Source: an uncultured Litorivicinus sp.
GTDB taxonomy: Bacteria > Pseudomonadota > Gammaproteobacteria > Pseudomonadales > Litorivicinaceae
NCBI GenBank assembly: GCA_902594275.1
Contig: CACJLQ010000013.1
Span: forward strand, 1-35,260
Length of the DNA stretch: 35,260 bases
Direction of reading: 5' to 3'
Shown here: positions 10,314 to 18,223 of the stretch, piece by piece
Position numbering within the stretch: the first letter of the stretch is position 1
Layout of the letters: every line of letters begins with the position of its first letter
Notes under the pieces: model-generated
The model's database searches: none
What the model was told of the DNA's origin: nothing
Seen by the model: the letters and a program-made list of their open reading frames with translations, nothing else
Made by a program: the position numbers and the translations under genes

Positions 10314-11822
10314 TTATTCCGCTGAATGTGCTTTTGGCCGCAACACCAGTCCAATGATCAAAGCAACAACCGCCATCGCACCCAGAGCACTGACGATCAG
10401 TTGCCACAGTGGCCATTGATGCATCTCTTCTGGGAGTTGCTTGGTTACAGTTTCGGGAAGAATTGTCGTGACGGTCTCAGGAAGAATCGTCGTCATAGTC
10501 TCAGTGACAGAGCGATTCGTTTCACTTTTGGCACCTGTCGGATTGGCTTGTTGTGCGGCAATTGTGGATGCAACCTGACCGACTCCCTGGGAAATTTCAC
10601 TACCGATTTCCATTGCAGGGCGTACTTCCAGAACCTCGAATGCCCGCTGCACCTGCCGCTCATAAAGCGCATCGAAGCTTTGTACAGTGAGGATGGAGCG
10701 TCCAACTGCAGGGCTATCGATTTGCATCGCAAGGGCTTGTCCTTCAGATCTCAATGGATCCAAGTTGGCACCAAACGCAACAAAATACTGACGGGTGTCT
10801 GCATCGATCCTTTTCCCTTTTCGTGTGATCGATGCACTGAGACCAAGGGTCTGATCGGCACTGATTGTCGGCGGTAACTCGGCGAGATCGAGCCGAACGT
10901 CAGAATCGATCAAAATCCGATCGCTTGGACCAAATTGCTCCGTGAGCGTGTAGCGGCCAGGTGTGGGATTAGACCAAATCAGTGTCTGGTAACCAGCCCC
11001 GCTATAATAGCTCAGGTAATCATCTTGTTGGTCCACGCCGATGGTTTGCTCATTTGAACGAAGTGCAATTGGTTGTTCGCTACCAAGCCGGATAAGCCGA
11101 AGCTGACGAATGTCTGAATCAATTTGAATTTGTTGGTTACGAATCGGTAACTGTTGCGAGCGCAGCGCGAGCTCAAGCGCATCCAGCATGACGGGGATCA
11201 GATCACCTGGCTGATTGAGTAGCGTAAAGAGACCCCCGGTTTGAATCGCCATTTGCCGAAGAAGCGGGAGATCCGCTTGATCAGAAAGGGCGATGGTATG
11301 AATGCGGCAGTCCCGTTCAGTCGCGTTAGGCAGCACAGTCTTGAGAATGCGATCTCTCGAGGCGTTCGAAGCGTCTGTGCCGCCTTTGACGTCCACGATT
11401 CCGTCGGTGATCAGAATTACGTGGCAAGCTCCTATGTTTTGATCACCACTAGCTGTAATTCCTGTGCGGAGCGCACTTTCCATATGAGTGAATCGATCAG
11501 TCGAGTCAATGGATGCCTCGATCGGCCGTCTGAGTGCATCCCAACGCGCATCCACCGGACCATATGGAACGAGTTCGCGAACATCAGATCCAAACAGCCA
11601 AATGCCGCCTTGAGATTGATCGGGTAGTAGTGCAGCCAGGAGTGCAGTTGCCGGGCCTCGAACAGACTTTGGATCTGCTTTCTTCATCGAGCCTGATACG
11701 TCAACGAGCACCCGCACGTCGGCGGGATTGGCGGTCGCCGTGATGGAAAGAGTGACTGTGATCAGCCCCGTGATAATTTTACAGGCGAACGTCTGGGTGA
11801 TCTTTGAAATAGTCCAATGCAT
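10314..11822 (-). CDS. Exported von Willebrand factor A domain protein, C-terminally anchored
   Basis: Protein of 502 aa. A cleavable signal or anchor at residues 1-33 (basic N-region, then IITGLITVTLSITATA) is followed by a VWA domain (about 36-215) with the MIDAS motif DVSGSM (DxSxS) and the later LITDGIVD aspartate. A beta-rich region of about 200 residues follows, then a low-complexity stretch with a tandem TTILPETV repeat (about 450-470). A final transmembrane segment (about 473-495) is followed by a basic tail, RPKAHSAE. The topology predicts a periplasmic metal-dependent adhesion or assembly domain held in the inner membrane. The ATG at 11822 lies inside the 3' end of the acetoacetyl-CoA synthetase gene (44-nt overlap), which implies co-transcription. 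No MoxR-type ATPase, the common partner of VWA proteins, is nearby. Function unknown. Confidence 0.82.
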   Translation of the reverse strand: MHWTISKITQTFACKIITGLITVTLSITATANPADVRVLVDVSGSMKKADPKSVRGPATALLAALLPDQSQGGIWLFGSDVRELVPYGPVDARWDALRRPIEASIDSTDRFTHMESALRTGITASGDQNIGACHVILITDGIVDVKGGTDASNASRDRILKTVLPNATERDCRIHTIALSDQADLPLLRQMAIQTGGLFTLLNQPGDLIPVMLDALELALRSQQLPIRNQQIQIDSDIRQLRLIRLGSEQPIALRSNEQTIGVDQQDDYLSYYSGAGYQTLIWSNPTPGRYTLTEQFGPSDRILIDSDVRLDLAELPPTISADQTLGLSASITRKGKRIDADTRQYFVAFGANLDPLRSEGQALAMQIDSPAVGRSILTVQSFDALYERQVQRAFEVLEVRPAMEIGSEISQGVGQVASTIAAQQANPTGAKSETNRSVTETMTTILPETVTTILPETVTKQLPEEMHQWPLWQLIVSALGAMAVVALIIGLVLRPKAHSAE

Positions 11823-13737
11823 CTGGATTCGCTAACGCCTCAATGTTTTTGACAATGTCTCCGTGGACAACATTACGCACGGCCAATTCCACGATCTTAC
11901 CACTTACTGTCCGTGGAAGGTCAGGAACCTGGGCAATCACCTCTGGCACGTGGCGAGGCGTTGTGTTGTTCCTGATTTGCATTTTGATCTGTTGTCGTAA
12001 TTCATCGTCGAGTTCAAGCTCCTGTCGCAATACAACGAATAAGACAATGCGGACATCATCGCCGACTGATTGTTCAATCGCGAGTGACTCGAGAACCTCT
12101 GAAATCGCCTCCACCTGGCGATAAATTTCGGCTGTTCCAATGCGTACACCACCTGGATTGAGTGTGGCATCAGCACGGCCATAGATCACGAAACCGCCAT
12201 GGTCAGTATGTTCTGCAAAGTCGCCATGTGCCCACATCCCGTTGAAGCGCTCGAAGTAGGCTGCTCGATATTTACTGCCATCGGTATCACCGAAAAATTC
12301 AACAGGCATCACGGGAAATGGCTTCCGACAGACGAGTTCCCCTTTTTCTCCCTTCACTGATTGCCCTGATTCGTCAACCACGTCGACGGCCAGACCAAGA
12401 CCGGCGCACTGAAGCTCTCCGCGGTACACAGGCTGAATGGGGCATGAGAGGCAAAAACAAGAAACGATATCGGTTCCACCGGATATCGATCCGAGTAGCA
12501 GGTCTGCCTTGATCTCTCGATAGACATACTCAAACGATTCATGTGCGAGTGGTGATCCGGTCGACAGGATCGCTTTAAGTGATGTCAGCGCGTGTTGCTC
12601 GGCGGGCTTGTAATCATGTTTTTCAATCGCGGCGATGAATTTGGCGCTGGTTCCGAAGACATGCCAGTCGTCTTGGTCACATAGCTCCCACAGTGTTTTA
12701 GCTCCTCGGACAAACGGCGATCCATCATAAGTCACGATGGTTGCTTTGGAGGCTAATGAAGCGAGTAGCCAATTCCACATCATCCAACCGCAGGTTGTGT
12801 AATAAAACACACGATCAAAGGGCTGGATATCAACATGATACCGGTGCTCTTTAACCAGTTGGATCAGGGCTCCACCTTGGCTGTGCACAATGCATTTCGG
12901 AACACCCGTCGTTCCGGAGCTGTAGAGAATAAAACCAGGATGATTGAATGGAGTGTGTTCGAATGCGAGTGCGTGATCACCTGAGACCGCATTATCATAT
13001 GCAATCACTTTGCAACCTGGGCGAAAAATTTCGCCTGCCTTTACCTTTGGACATGGCCCATCAAAGATGATTACTGAGGTCACAGAGAGTAGCTCGACCA
13101 GCAACCCATTCACGCGGTCTGTTAAGTCGATCGATTTGTTGTTGTACTGAGTTGTATGTGCTGCGACTAGCGCTTTCGGCTTCGTTTGTCCAAAGCGGTC
13201 GAGGACGCCCTGCACACCGAAGTCGGGCGAGCAACTTGTCCAAATTGCACCAAGAGACAGCGTGGCAAGGGACGCTATGACGGCTTCTGGCCCGTTGCTG
13301 ACGAATCCAGCAACAACATCATGTTTTCCAATCCCGCGGGACTGTAACGTATTTCTCAGATTCGCCACACATTGTCTTAGCTCGCCCCAACTCAATACCG
13401 TACGGGTACCAGCTTCAGTGTATGAAATCACTGCAATCTGGGAGTCATCTGTATCATGGCCGAGGCAGTTCTCTGCGAAGTTTAAAGTCGAATTCGGATA
13501 AAATTTGGCACCTGGCATTGCGCCACGATCTGTGAGCGTGGGAGAGCAACGAGTACCGATGAGATTTGCATGCTGCCAGACACCGTCCCAAAAAGATTCT
13601 GGCTCGTGAACACTCAATTGATGCAGACCTTGGTAGTCGTGGATCGATCGTCCGAGTTTGGCGTTGAAGTGTGCCATTAAGTCGGTGATGCTGGCTTTAG
13701 CAATGCTTTCGGGAGTGGGAGTCCACAGCGCTGTCAT
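11779..13737 (-). CDS. Acetoacetyl-CoA synthetase (acetoacetate--CoA ligase)
   Basis: Activates acetoacetate to acetoacetyl-CoA with ATP through an acyl-adenylate. ANL-family motifs are all present: the P-loop-like ILYSSGTTGVPKCIVHSQGG (about residue 300), the YGRADATLNPGGVRIGTAEIY hinge region (about 525) and the C-terminal catalytic lysine in PRTVSGKIVE (about 620). The N-terminal FWDGVWQHANL segment and the SGGTDIV motif suit acetoacetyl-CoA rather than acetyl-CoA synthetase. Length is 652 aa. ATG 13737 is chosen over the upstream start at 13824 because GAGGA lies 9 nt before it and family homology starts at LWTPTPESI. It is divergent from the phasin gene, so it shares the control region with the PHB genes, and it overlaps the VWA gene downstream. 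Confidence 0.92.
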   Translation of the reverse strand: MTALWTPTPESIAKASITDLMAHFNAKLGRSIHDYQGLHQLSVHEPESFWDGVWQHANLIGTRCSPTLTDRGAMPGAKFYPNSTLNFAENCLGHDTDDSQIAVISYTEAGTRTVLSWGELRQCVANLRNTLQSRGIGKHDVVAGFVSNGPEAVIASLATLSLGAIWTSCSPDFGVQGVLDRFGQTKPKALVAAHTTQYNNKSIDLTDRVNGLLVELLSVTSVIIFDGPCPKVKAGEIFRPGCKVIAYDNAVSGDHALAFEHTPFNHPGFILYSSGTTGVPKCIVHSQGGALIQLVKEHRYHVDIQPFDRVFYYTTCGWMMWNWLLASLASKATIVTYDGSPFVRGAKTLWELCDQDDWHVFGTSAKFIAAIEKHDYKPAEQHALTSLKAILSTGSPLAHESFEYVYREIKADLLLGSISGGTDIVSCFCLSCPIQPVYRGELQCAGLGLAVDVVDESGQSVKGEKGELVCRKPFPVMPVEFFGDTDGSKYRAAYFERFNGMWAHGDFAEHTDHGGFVIYGRADATLNPGGVRIGTAEIYRQVEAISEVLESLAIEQSVGDDVRIVLFVVLRQELELDDELRQQIKMQIRNNTTPRHVPEVIAQVPDLPRTVSGKIVELAVRNVVHGDIVKNIEALANPDALDYFKDHPDVRL

Positions 13738-13841
13738 GGTCTTTTTGTCCTCAATTCCAATGGTCGAAAATTCTAGAAAAAGCATTTTTACTGGTGATGT
13801 TTGTTTTACGACTATTACATACAATCATCAACTTGAAAATT

Positions 13842-13883
13842 TTGTGCATCGCAACGTAATTTCCAGTTATTGCAATGCACAAA
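13842..13883. promoter_or_regulatory. Paired operator-like repeats before the phasin gene (PhaR-like)
   Basis: Two near-identical elements face each other. TTTGTGCATCGCAA (13841-13854) and TTGCAATGCACAAA (13870-13883) are reverse complements at 13 of 14 positions, with centres 29 bp apart. Each has the core TGC-N3-GCA. A possible promoter, TTGAAA (13833) and TAATTT (13857) with an 18-nt spacer, has the left element inside its spacer and the right one just after it, a layout expected of repression. The same motif occurs before phaC. PhaR-type PHA regulators are known to bind TGC/GCA repeats at phasin promoters; the link here is inference. Confidence 0.6.
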
Positions 13884-13901
13884 CTTGAGGAGGACTGAAC
13901 C

Positions 13902-14285
13902 GTGTTCGATCAACCACTGAAGCAAAACGAAGAAATTTTGAAATCAATGCAGTCGATGATGAATCTGGATGCATTTGAAAAGACCATGAAGCCAATGAGC
14001 GATCTACTTAATCTGCAGCGCTCAATGCTTGAATCATTAGCGGACGAACAAACGCAGCTTTCAACAGAAATGATGGCTGATGTACTAGAAGAAGCACGTG
14101 CTTTGTGTCAGTGCGAATCAATGTTTGAATTGATGGAAGTTCATAAAAAATTCCTTCAGAAGTACCAAGAGAAAATGGCTGAGCTTGCGAAAAAGCAAGC
14201 ATCGTCGTGGACTCAGGTCAGTGAAGAAACGTTGAATCTTGTGAAGAAAGATACTGAAGAAATGGCAAAGTCGTTGAACAAGTAA
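13902..14285 (+). CDS. Phasin-like PHA granule-associated protein
   Basis: Small (127 aa), soluble, strongly helical and amphipathic protein with no signal peptide and abundant Met, Glu, Lys and Gln. Phasins coat polyhydroxyalkanoate granules, limit their size and promote synthesis. Family sequence similarity is loose, so the call rests on composition, helical pattern (heptad-like stretches at 15-60 and 70-125), length, and position beside phaC and phaB. The GTG at 13902 follows a strong AGGAGG Shine-Dalgarno (about 8-nt spacing), suggesting high expression. A good terminator follows at once, so it is probably a single-gene transcript under the paired operator upstream. Confidence 0.75.
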   Translation: MFDQPLKQNEEILKSMQSMMNLDAFEKTMKPMSDLLNLQRSMLESLADEQTQLSTEMMADVLEEARALCQCESMFELMEVHKKFLQKYQEKMAELAKKQASSWTQVSEETLNLVKKDTEEMAKSLNK

Positions 14286-14308
14286 TTCTCGCGAGAATCC
14301 TCCCCCCT

Positions 14309-14338
14309 CCCCGCCTGATAAATCAGTCGGGGGTTTTT
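14309..14338 (+). terminator. Rho-independent terminator after the phasin gene
   Basis: CCCCG-C-CTGA (14309-14318), loop TAAA, TCAG-T-CGGGG (14323-14332), then TTTTT to 14338. It is a 9-bp GC-rich stem with one internal mismatch. It ends the phasin transcript just before the convergent phaC gene. A separate perfect 12-bp palindrome, TTCTCGCGAGAA, lies directly before it at 14286-14297. Confidence 0.9.
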
Positions 14339-14354
14339 AGATCTATGCGTTCTA

Positions 14355-16076
14355 TTACAGACGGACCCTAACGTAGTCACCAGGAGCGGGAACGATTTCC
14401 TTGAACTTCGTGTTGGCCCCAATTTGACGCGCTGGCACTTGCTTCGAATCGTGCTGATCGAGCCACTGATGCCAATGGTTCCACCAAGACCCTGGGTGAT
14501 CTATTGCTGTTTCCAGCCAATGATCAGCACCCTGTCCCATCTCACCATCGGTCCAGTAATTTCGTTTATTTTTCGCAGGCGGATTGATGACGCCTGCAAT
14601 ATGACCCGATCCACCGAGCACAAACTCGACATCTCCACCAACAAGATCCGTTCCCAAAAATGTAGTTTTCCACGGTGCAATATGGTCTTCAATTGCAGAG
14701 AGGAAATACATCGGTGTTTTGACTTTGTTCAATTCAACTGGCTTATCGCAACAAGTGAATCCACCCGGCTGTGAAAGACTGTTATTCACATACATTTCAC
14801 GGATGTAGGTGTTGTACATTGTTGCAGGGAGATTGGTTGGGTCTGAATTCCAGTAGAGAAGGTCAAATGGCGGTGGTGTTTTCCCTTTTAGGTAATTATT
14901 CACCACATATGACCAGATCAAATCGTTAGACCGAAGCATATTAAAGCCAAGTGCGAGGCTTTTGCCAGACATGACTCCGTCCTTTGATACCTGTGCCTCG
15001 CGCATGTCGACTTCTTCATCATCGAGGAACACACCCAGGTCGCCTGGATCTGAGAAATCGAGAAGCGTTGTCAGAAATGTCGCCGATGCAATACTTGTGT
15101 CGCGCTTCTTTTGCATTACGCCGAGTGCAGAACCTAAAATTGTCCCGCCGATACACCAAGCCACCGCGTTCATTTTCTTTTCGCCGGTAATCTCTTTGAC
15201 AACGCGTGTTGCCTCAAAAATTCCATCCTGAACATAGTCATCCCAACCAATATGGCTGTAGTCGGGTGTGGTGTTAGCCCATGAAATCAAGAACACAGCA
15301 TTCCCCTGATCCACGCACCATTTCACATATGAATTTTGTGGCTGTAAATCGAGAATATAAAATTTATTGATACACGGAGGTACGATCAATAACGGGCGTT
15401 GATGAACGGTCTCTGTCGATGGAGAGTATTGAATCAATTCAAACAAGTGATTACGGAAGACAACCGATCCCTCGCTCACCCCAATATTTTCACCGAGAAC
15501 AAAGGCCGATTCATCGGTCATGGTGATACGACCTTTTTCAAGGTCAGTCATGAGATTCTGAAGTCCATCAACCAAGCTTTGACCATTGGTATCCATCGCT
15601 TCTTTGAGTACGTCAGGATTAAAGGTGACAAAATTGGATGGACTCATCGCATCGATGAAATACTGGGTGTAAAACTTGAGCTTGTCTTTTTCTTTCCCCT
15701 CGACCGGAATGGCGTCAGTGGACTTACTCAGCACATCAGCTGTGAGCAGATAGGACTGCTTGATAAAATCGAAGACCGGAAGTTTTGACCACTCATCTGA
15801 ATCAAAGCGACGGTCTTTCCGTGGCTGAAAATTCATTGTCCCGCTCATCAGATCAGTCCACACTTTAAATTGATCCTGCTGATATTTGGTCACCATTTCG
15901 AGCCAGCCTTGCGGATTTGTCCAAGGTTGCATGACCAACTGAGTCCAGACATCTGTGAGATTTTTAACAATATTTGCCGTGTCTTCAGAGCGCATCAAAC
16001 CCTGCAGAAGGCGCTTACTTTCTGCATTCATGGATTCGAAAAGTTGTTCTGGTGCTTGCTGATCTTCAGTACCCAC
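14355..16076 (-). CDS. phaC: Class I poly(3-hydroxyalkanoate) synthase
   Basis: Polymerises (R)-3-hydroxyacyl-CoA into PHA at the granule surface. The 573-aa length and single-gene arrangement fit class I synthases. The catalytic triad is visible: Cys308 in VAWCIGGTIL, Asp464 in SAIEDHIAPW and His492 in GGSGHIAGVINPP. PhaC landmarks such as PPCINKFYILDL, SWANTT and the Trp-rich end WWNHWHQWL are present. The nucleophile box reads A-W-C-I-G instead of the usual G-x-C-x-G, so its first glycine is replaced. Translation starts at GTG 16076 with AAGAGGA 7 nt upstream. A copy of the PHA operator motif lies 34-48 nt upstream, between phaC and phaB. Confidence 0.95.
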   Translation of the reverse strand: MGTEDQQAPEQLFESMNAESKRLLQGLMRSEDTANIVKNLTDVWTQLVMQPWTNPQGWLEMVTKYQQDQFKVWTDLMSGTMNFQPRKDRRFDSDEWSKLPVFDFIKQSYLLTADVLSKSTDAIPVEGKEKDKLKFYTQYFIDAMSPSNFVTFNPDVLKEAMDTNGQSLVDGLQNLMTDLEKGRITMTDESAFVLGENIGVSEGSVVFRNHLFELIQYSPSTETVHQRPLLIVPPCINKFYILDLQPQNSYVKWCVDQGNAVFLISWANTTPDYSHIGWDDYVQDGIFEATRVVKEITGEKKMNAVAWCIGGTILGSALGVMQKKRDTSIASATFLTTLLDFSDPGDLGVFLDDEEVDMREAQVSKDGVMSGKSLALGFNMLRSNDLIWSYVVNNYLKGKTPPPFDLLYWNSDPTNLPATMYNTYIREMYVNNSLSQPGGFTCCDKPVELNKVKTPMYFLSAIEDHIAPWKTTFLGTDLVGGDVEFVLGGSGHIAGVINPPAKNKRNYWTDGEMGQGADHWLETAIDHPGSWWNHWHQWLDQHDSKQVPARQIGANTKFKEIVPAPGDYVRVRL

Positions 16077-16109
16077 GATCGTGTCCTCTTAAAAAAAGTC
16101 GATATGGTG

Positions 16110-16124
16110 TTGTGCATCGCACAA
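16110..16124. promoter_or_regulatory. Palindromic operator-like site before phaC
   Basis: TTGTGC-ATC-GCACAA is a perfect 6-bp inverted repeat with a 3-nt centre. It is the cleanest copy of the motif seen twice before the phasin gene (core TGC-N3-GCA). It lies in the 96-nt gap between phaB and phaC, about 34 nt before the phaC start codon. It suggests that phaC has its own regulated promoter, separate from phaB. No promoter hexamers are convincing here. Confidence 0.6.
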
Positions 16125-16172
16125 AAAAGAAAGCCGACAACGAAAATTCGGTATCGACTCTTGGGCGGTGGC

Positions 16173-16919
16173 CTAGAACATGTGCTGTCCACCGTTAATT
16201 GCAAGGTTTGATCCCGTGACGAAGGCCGCGCGTTCTGAGGCAAGGAAAGCGACTGCATAGGCAATTTCGTCTGGGTTACCCAGTCGGCCGACCGGAATTG
16301 TTGATGCAATTTTCTCGAGTATTTCGTCACCAATCGCTGCAACCATGGCTGTCATGATGTAGCCAGGACTGACTGTATTCACAGTTACACCTTTTGATGC
16401 GACTTCTTGAGCAAGTGATTTTGTGAACCCGTGCATCCCCGCTTTCGCCGCAGCATAGTTCGACTGACCGAATTGTCCTTTTTGGCCGTTGACCGAACTG
16501 ATATTAATGACGCGGCCCCACTTTTCTTCGAGCATTCCGTTGATGACTAGGCGAGTCATATTAAAGACTGATCGCAGGTTCGCATGCATAACCTGATCCC
16601 ATTGCTCCAGTGTCATCTTGCGAAAAGTCGAATCGCGCGTGATTCCAGCGTTATTGACCAGACAGAGGATGTTGCCATATTTTTCGACGACTCCCTCGAC
16701 GCATTGCCGTGCTGATTCTGAATCGGAGACATCACCATAGGCGATATCGAATTCAAAGCCCGCTGAACGCTGTTCGTCTTGCCATGCTTTCGCTTTCTCA
16801 TGGTTGCCCCCAGAATTATAGCCTGCGACGACTGTGAACCCTTGGGTAAAAAGTTCTTGGCAAATTGCGGTTCCAATACCACCAGTACCACCTGTGACAA
16901 GTGCAATACGCTTCGACAT
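16173..16919 (-). CDS. phaB: Acetoacetyl-CoA reductase (NADPH-dependent)
   Basis: Reduces acetoacetyl-CoA to (R)-3-hydroxybutyryl-CoA, the monomer for PhaC. It is a short-chain dehydrogenase of 248 aa. The cofactor site TGGTGGIG is at residues 9-16, the NNAG motif at about 90, and the catalytic Ser-Tyr-Lys in ISSVNGQKGQFGQSNYAAAK (about 140-160). The segments VNGQKGQFGQ and GYNSGGNHEKA are typical of PhaB rather than FabG. A GGAG ribosome binding site precedes the ATG at 16919. It lies upstream of phaC in the same direction. No beta-ketothiolase (phaA) is present in the window. Confidence 0.93.
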   Translation of the reverse strand: MSKRIALVTGGTGGIGTAICQELFTQGFTVVAGYNSGGNHEKAKAWQDEQRSAGFEFDIAYGDVSDSESARQCVEGVVEKYGNILCLVNNAGITRDSTFRKMTLEQWDQVMHANLRSVFNMTRLVINGMLEEKWGRVINISSVNGQKGQFGQSNYAAAKAGMHGFTKSLAQEVASKGVTVNTVSPGYIMTAMVAAIGDEILEKIASTIPVGRLGNPDEIAYAVAFLASERAAFVTGSNLAINGGQHMF

Positions 16920-16988
16920 GCTGAGCTCCGTACAGTTCCTTTCAATAAAGCGGTACTATTAGTTACCGGATTGAAGAGAGATGCAAGT

Positions 16989-17258
16989 GTGTCTGACCCA
17001 AAGTTGCCCACTCCATTAGTCGCACAGACGATTGATGCGACGGGTTTAAAATGCCCCGAACCAGTCATGATGTTACGAAATTCCCTGAGACAAGTGGATA
17101 CGGGAACTTGTATTAAACTGGTTGCAACAGATCCTTCCACACTTCGTGACATTCCGACAATGTGTCGCTTCATGCACCATGAATTGGTGTCTCAGGATGA
17201 GGTGGATGGCCGCTACGAGTTTGTGGTATCAGCGCGCGCTTTTAGTCCGCACGATTGA
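16989..17258 (+). CDS. tusA: TusA-family sulfur carrier protein
   Basis: TusA passes persulfide sulfur from IscS towards 2-thiouridine in tRNA and other sulfur-using pathways. The defining motif DATGLKCPEPVMMLR (CPxP) carries the reactive cysteine near residue 18. The remainder matches the alpha/beta sandwich: VATDPSTLRDIPTMCRFMHH, then a hydrophobic C-terminal strand. The GTG at 16989 is chosen because GAGAG lies about 9 nt before it and the 89-aa length suits the family; the longer open frame upstream runs antisense through phaB. Its 3' end overlaps the convergent DUF3080-type gene by 46 nt. Confidence 0.9.
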   Translation: MSDPKLPTPLVAQTIDATGLKCPEPVMMLRNSLRQVDTGTCIKLVATDPSTLRDIPTMCRFMHHELVSQDEVDGRYEFVVSARAFSPHD

Positions 17259-18223
17259 AGAATGCGTTGCCAATGGTTGATGTGCGCGGTCAGCGCAGTT
17301 TGAAGCTCAGTCCTAAAACCCTTTGGGAGTTTCAATAGCACATCAATTAACGTGTTTTGAGTCCAAAGGGTCGTGGGAAGCACCGACCAGATGGAGTCCA
17401 TTTCATCGATCGCTTGCTTGATCGACAAAAGCTTTGGCTGGATCGTTGGCACATAGTAGTCACTAATAAACGCTTGAAGATAGCGTCCTTGTTCTGTGGG
17501 CGTTCCCATGGGGCAAATTGTATTCTGTTTTAGCACCGACTCCTGCAACTGATTGGCTGCGTTGAGCCAATCTCGGGTGTTGACGATGGCTTGATGTAAT
17601 GTCCCGTGATGCTGGGTTTGGCTCCAAGCGTAGAGCGCTTCCTCAAACAGAGTCATCGCTTCAGTTTCAGGCGGAGTCTGATATTGTAACGCTTGAAGTA
17701 GTACTTGGATGACCGGCTGTGTGCGATTGATGTAGGCCATCCGACTTTCGCTCAGGGTCGCATGGGGTCTATTGATTTTCAGGTGAATGCGATCCGCTTC
17801 TTCACTTCGAGTAAGCAGATGTAAAACGGCGATCTCGACGTCCTCTGCTTTTGCGATAAGCGCTTTCTGAAACCATTCCTGATCTTCGAATTGGGTACAT
17901 AGATCAAGGCCCACTTTTAATTGCCATTCATAGACAAGCCGTATCGATTCTTGTTTCTGTCGGCCGAGGCTTGAGTTTCGTTCTGCGATCAAGGGTAACA
18001 GGCCGCATTCTCCGAGCTCTAATGCATCGCCAAAGCTGATGCGCGTATCACTCAGACGTAATGCGGGCACCGGTGCACTGATTCGCTGTGGATCAGTTAG
18101 AATTATTCGATGTTGATCAAGGATCGTTGCAATACGGTCGAGATCTTGCTGGGTCGGGGCGACTGAATTCTGCGACCAATCACAGCCGACTAAAAAGATC
18201 GTAAGTAGCCAAATCAGTCTCAA
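17213..18223 (-). CDS. DUF3080-type putative lipoprotein
   Basis: Protein of 336 aa starting with a lipoprotein signal, MRLIWLLTIFLVGCDW, in which LVGC is a clear lipobox. The rest is predominantly helical and soluble (LSDTRISFGDALELGECGLLPLIAERNSSLGRQ and a long helix-rich region), matching my recollection of the DUF3080 family of gammaproteobacteria. Function is unknown. Two adjacent TTG codons (18226 and 18223) could start it, and 18223 has the better spacing from AGGA. The start lies inside epmC (about 44-nt overlap), implying coupled translation. The tail overlaps tusA on the other strand. Confidence 0.72.
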   Translation of the reverse strand: MRLIWLLTIFLVGCDWSQNSVAPTQQDLDRIATILDQHRIILTDPQRISAPVPALRLSDTRISFGDALELGECGLLPLIAERNSSLGRQKQESIRLVYEWQLKVGLDLCTQFEDQEWFQKALIAKAEDVEIAVLHLLTRSEEADRIHLKINRPHATLSESRMAYINRTQPVIQVLLQALQYQTPPETEAMTLFEEALYAWSQTQHHGTLHQAIVNTRDWLNAANQLQESVLKQNTICPMGTPTEQGRYLQAFISDYYVPTIQPKLLSIKQAIDEMDSIWSVLPTTLWTQNTLIDVLLKLPKGFRTELQTALTAHINHWQRILQSCGLKARADTTNS

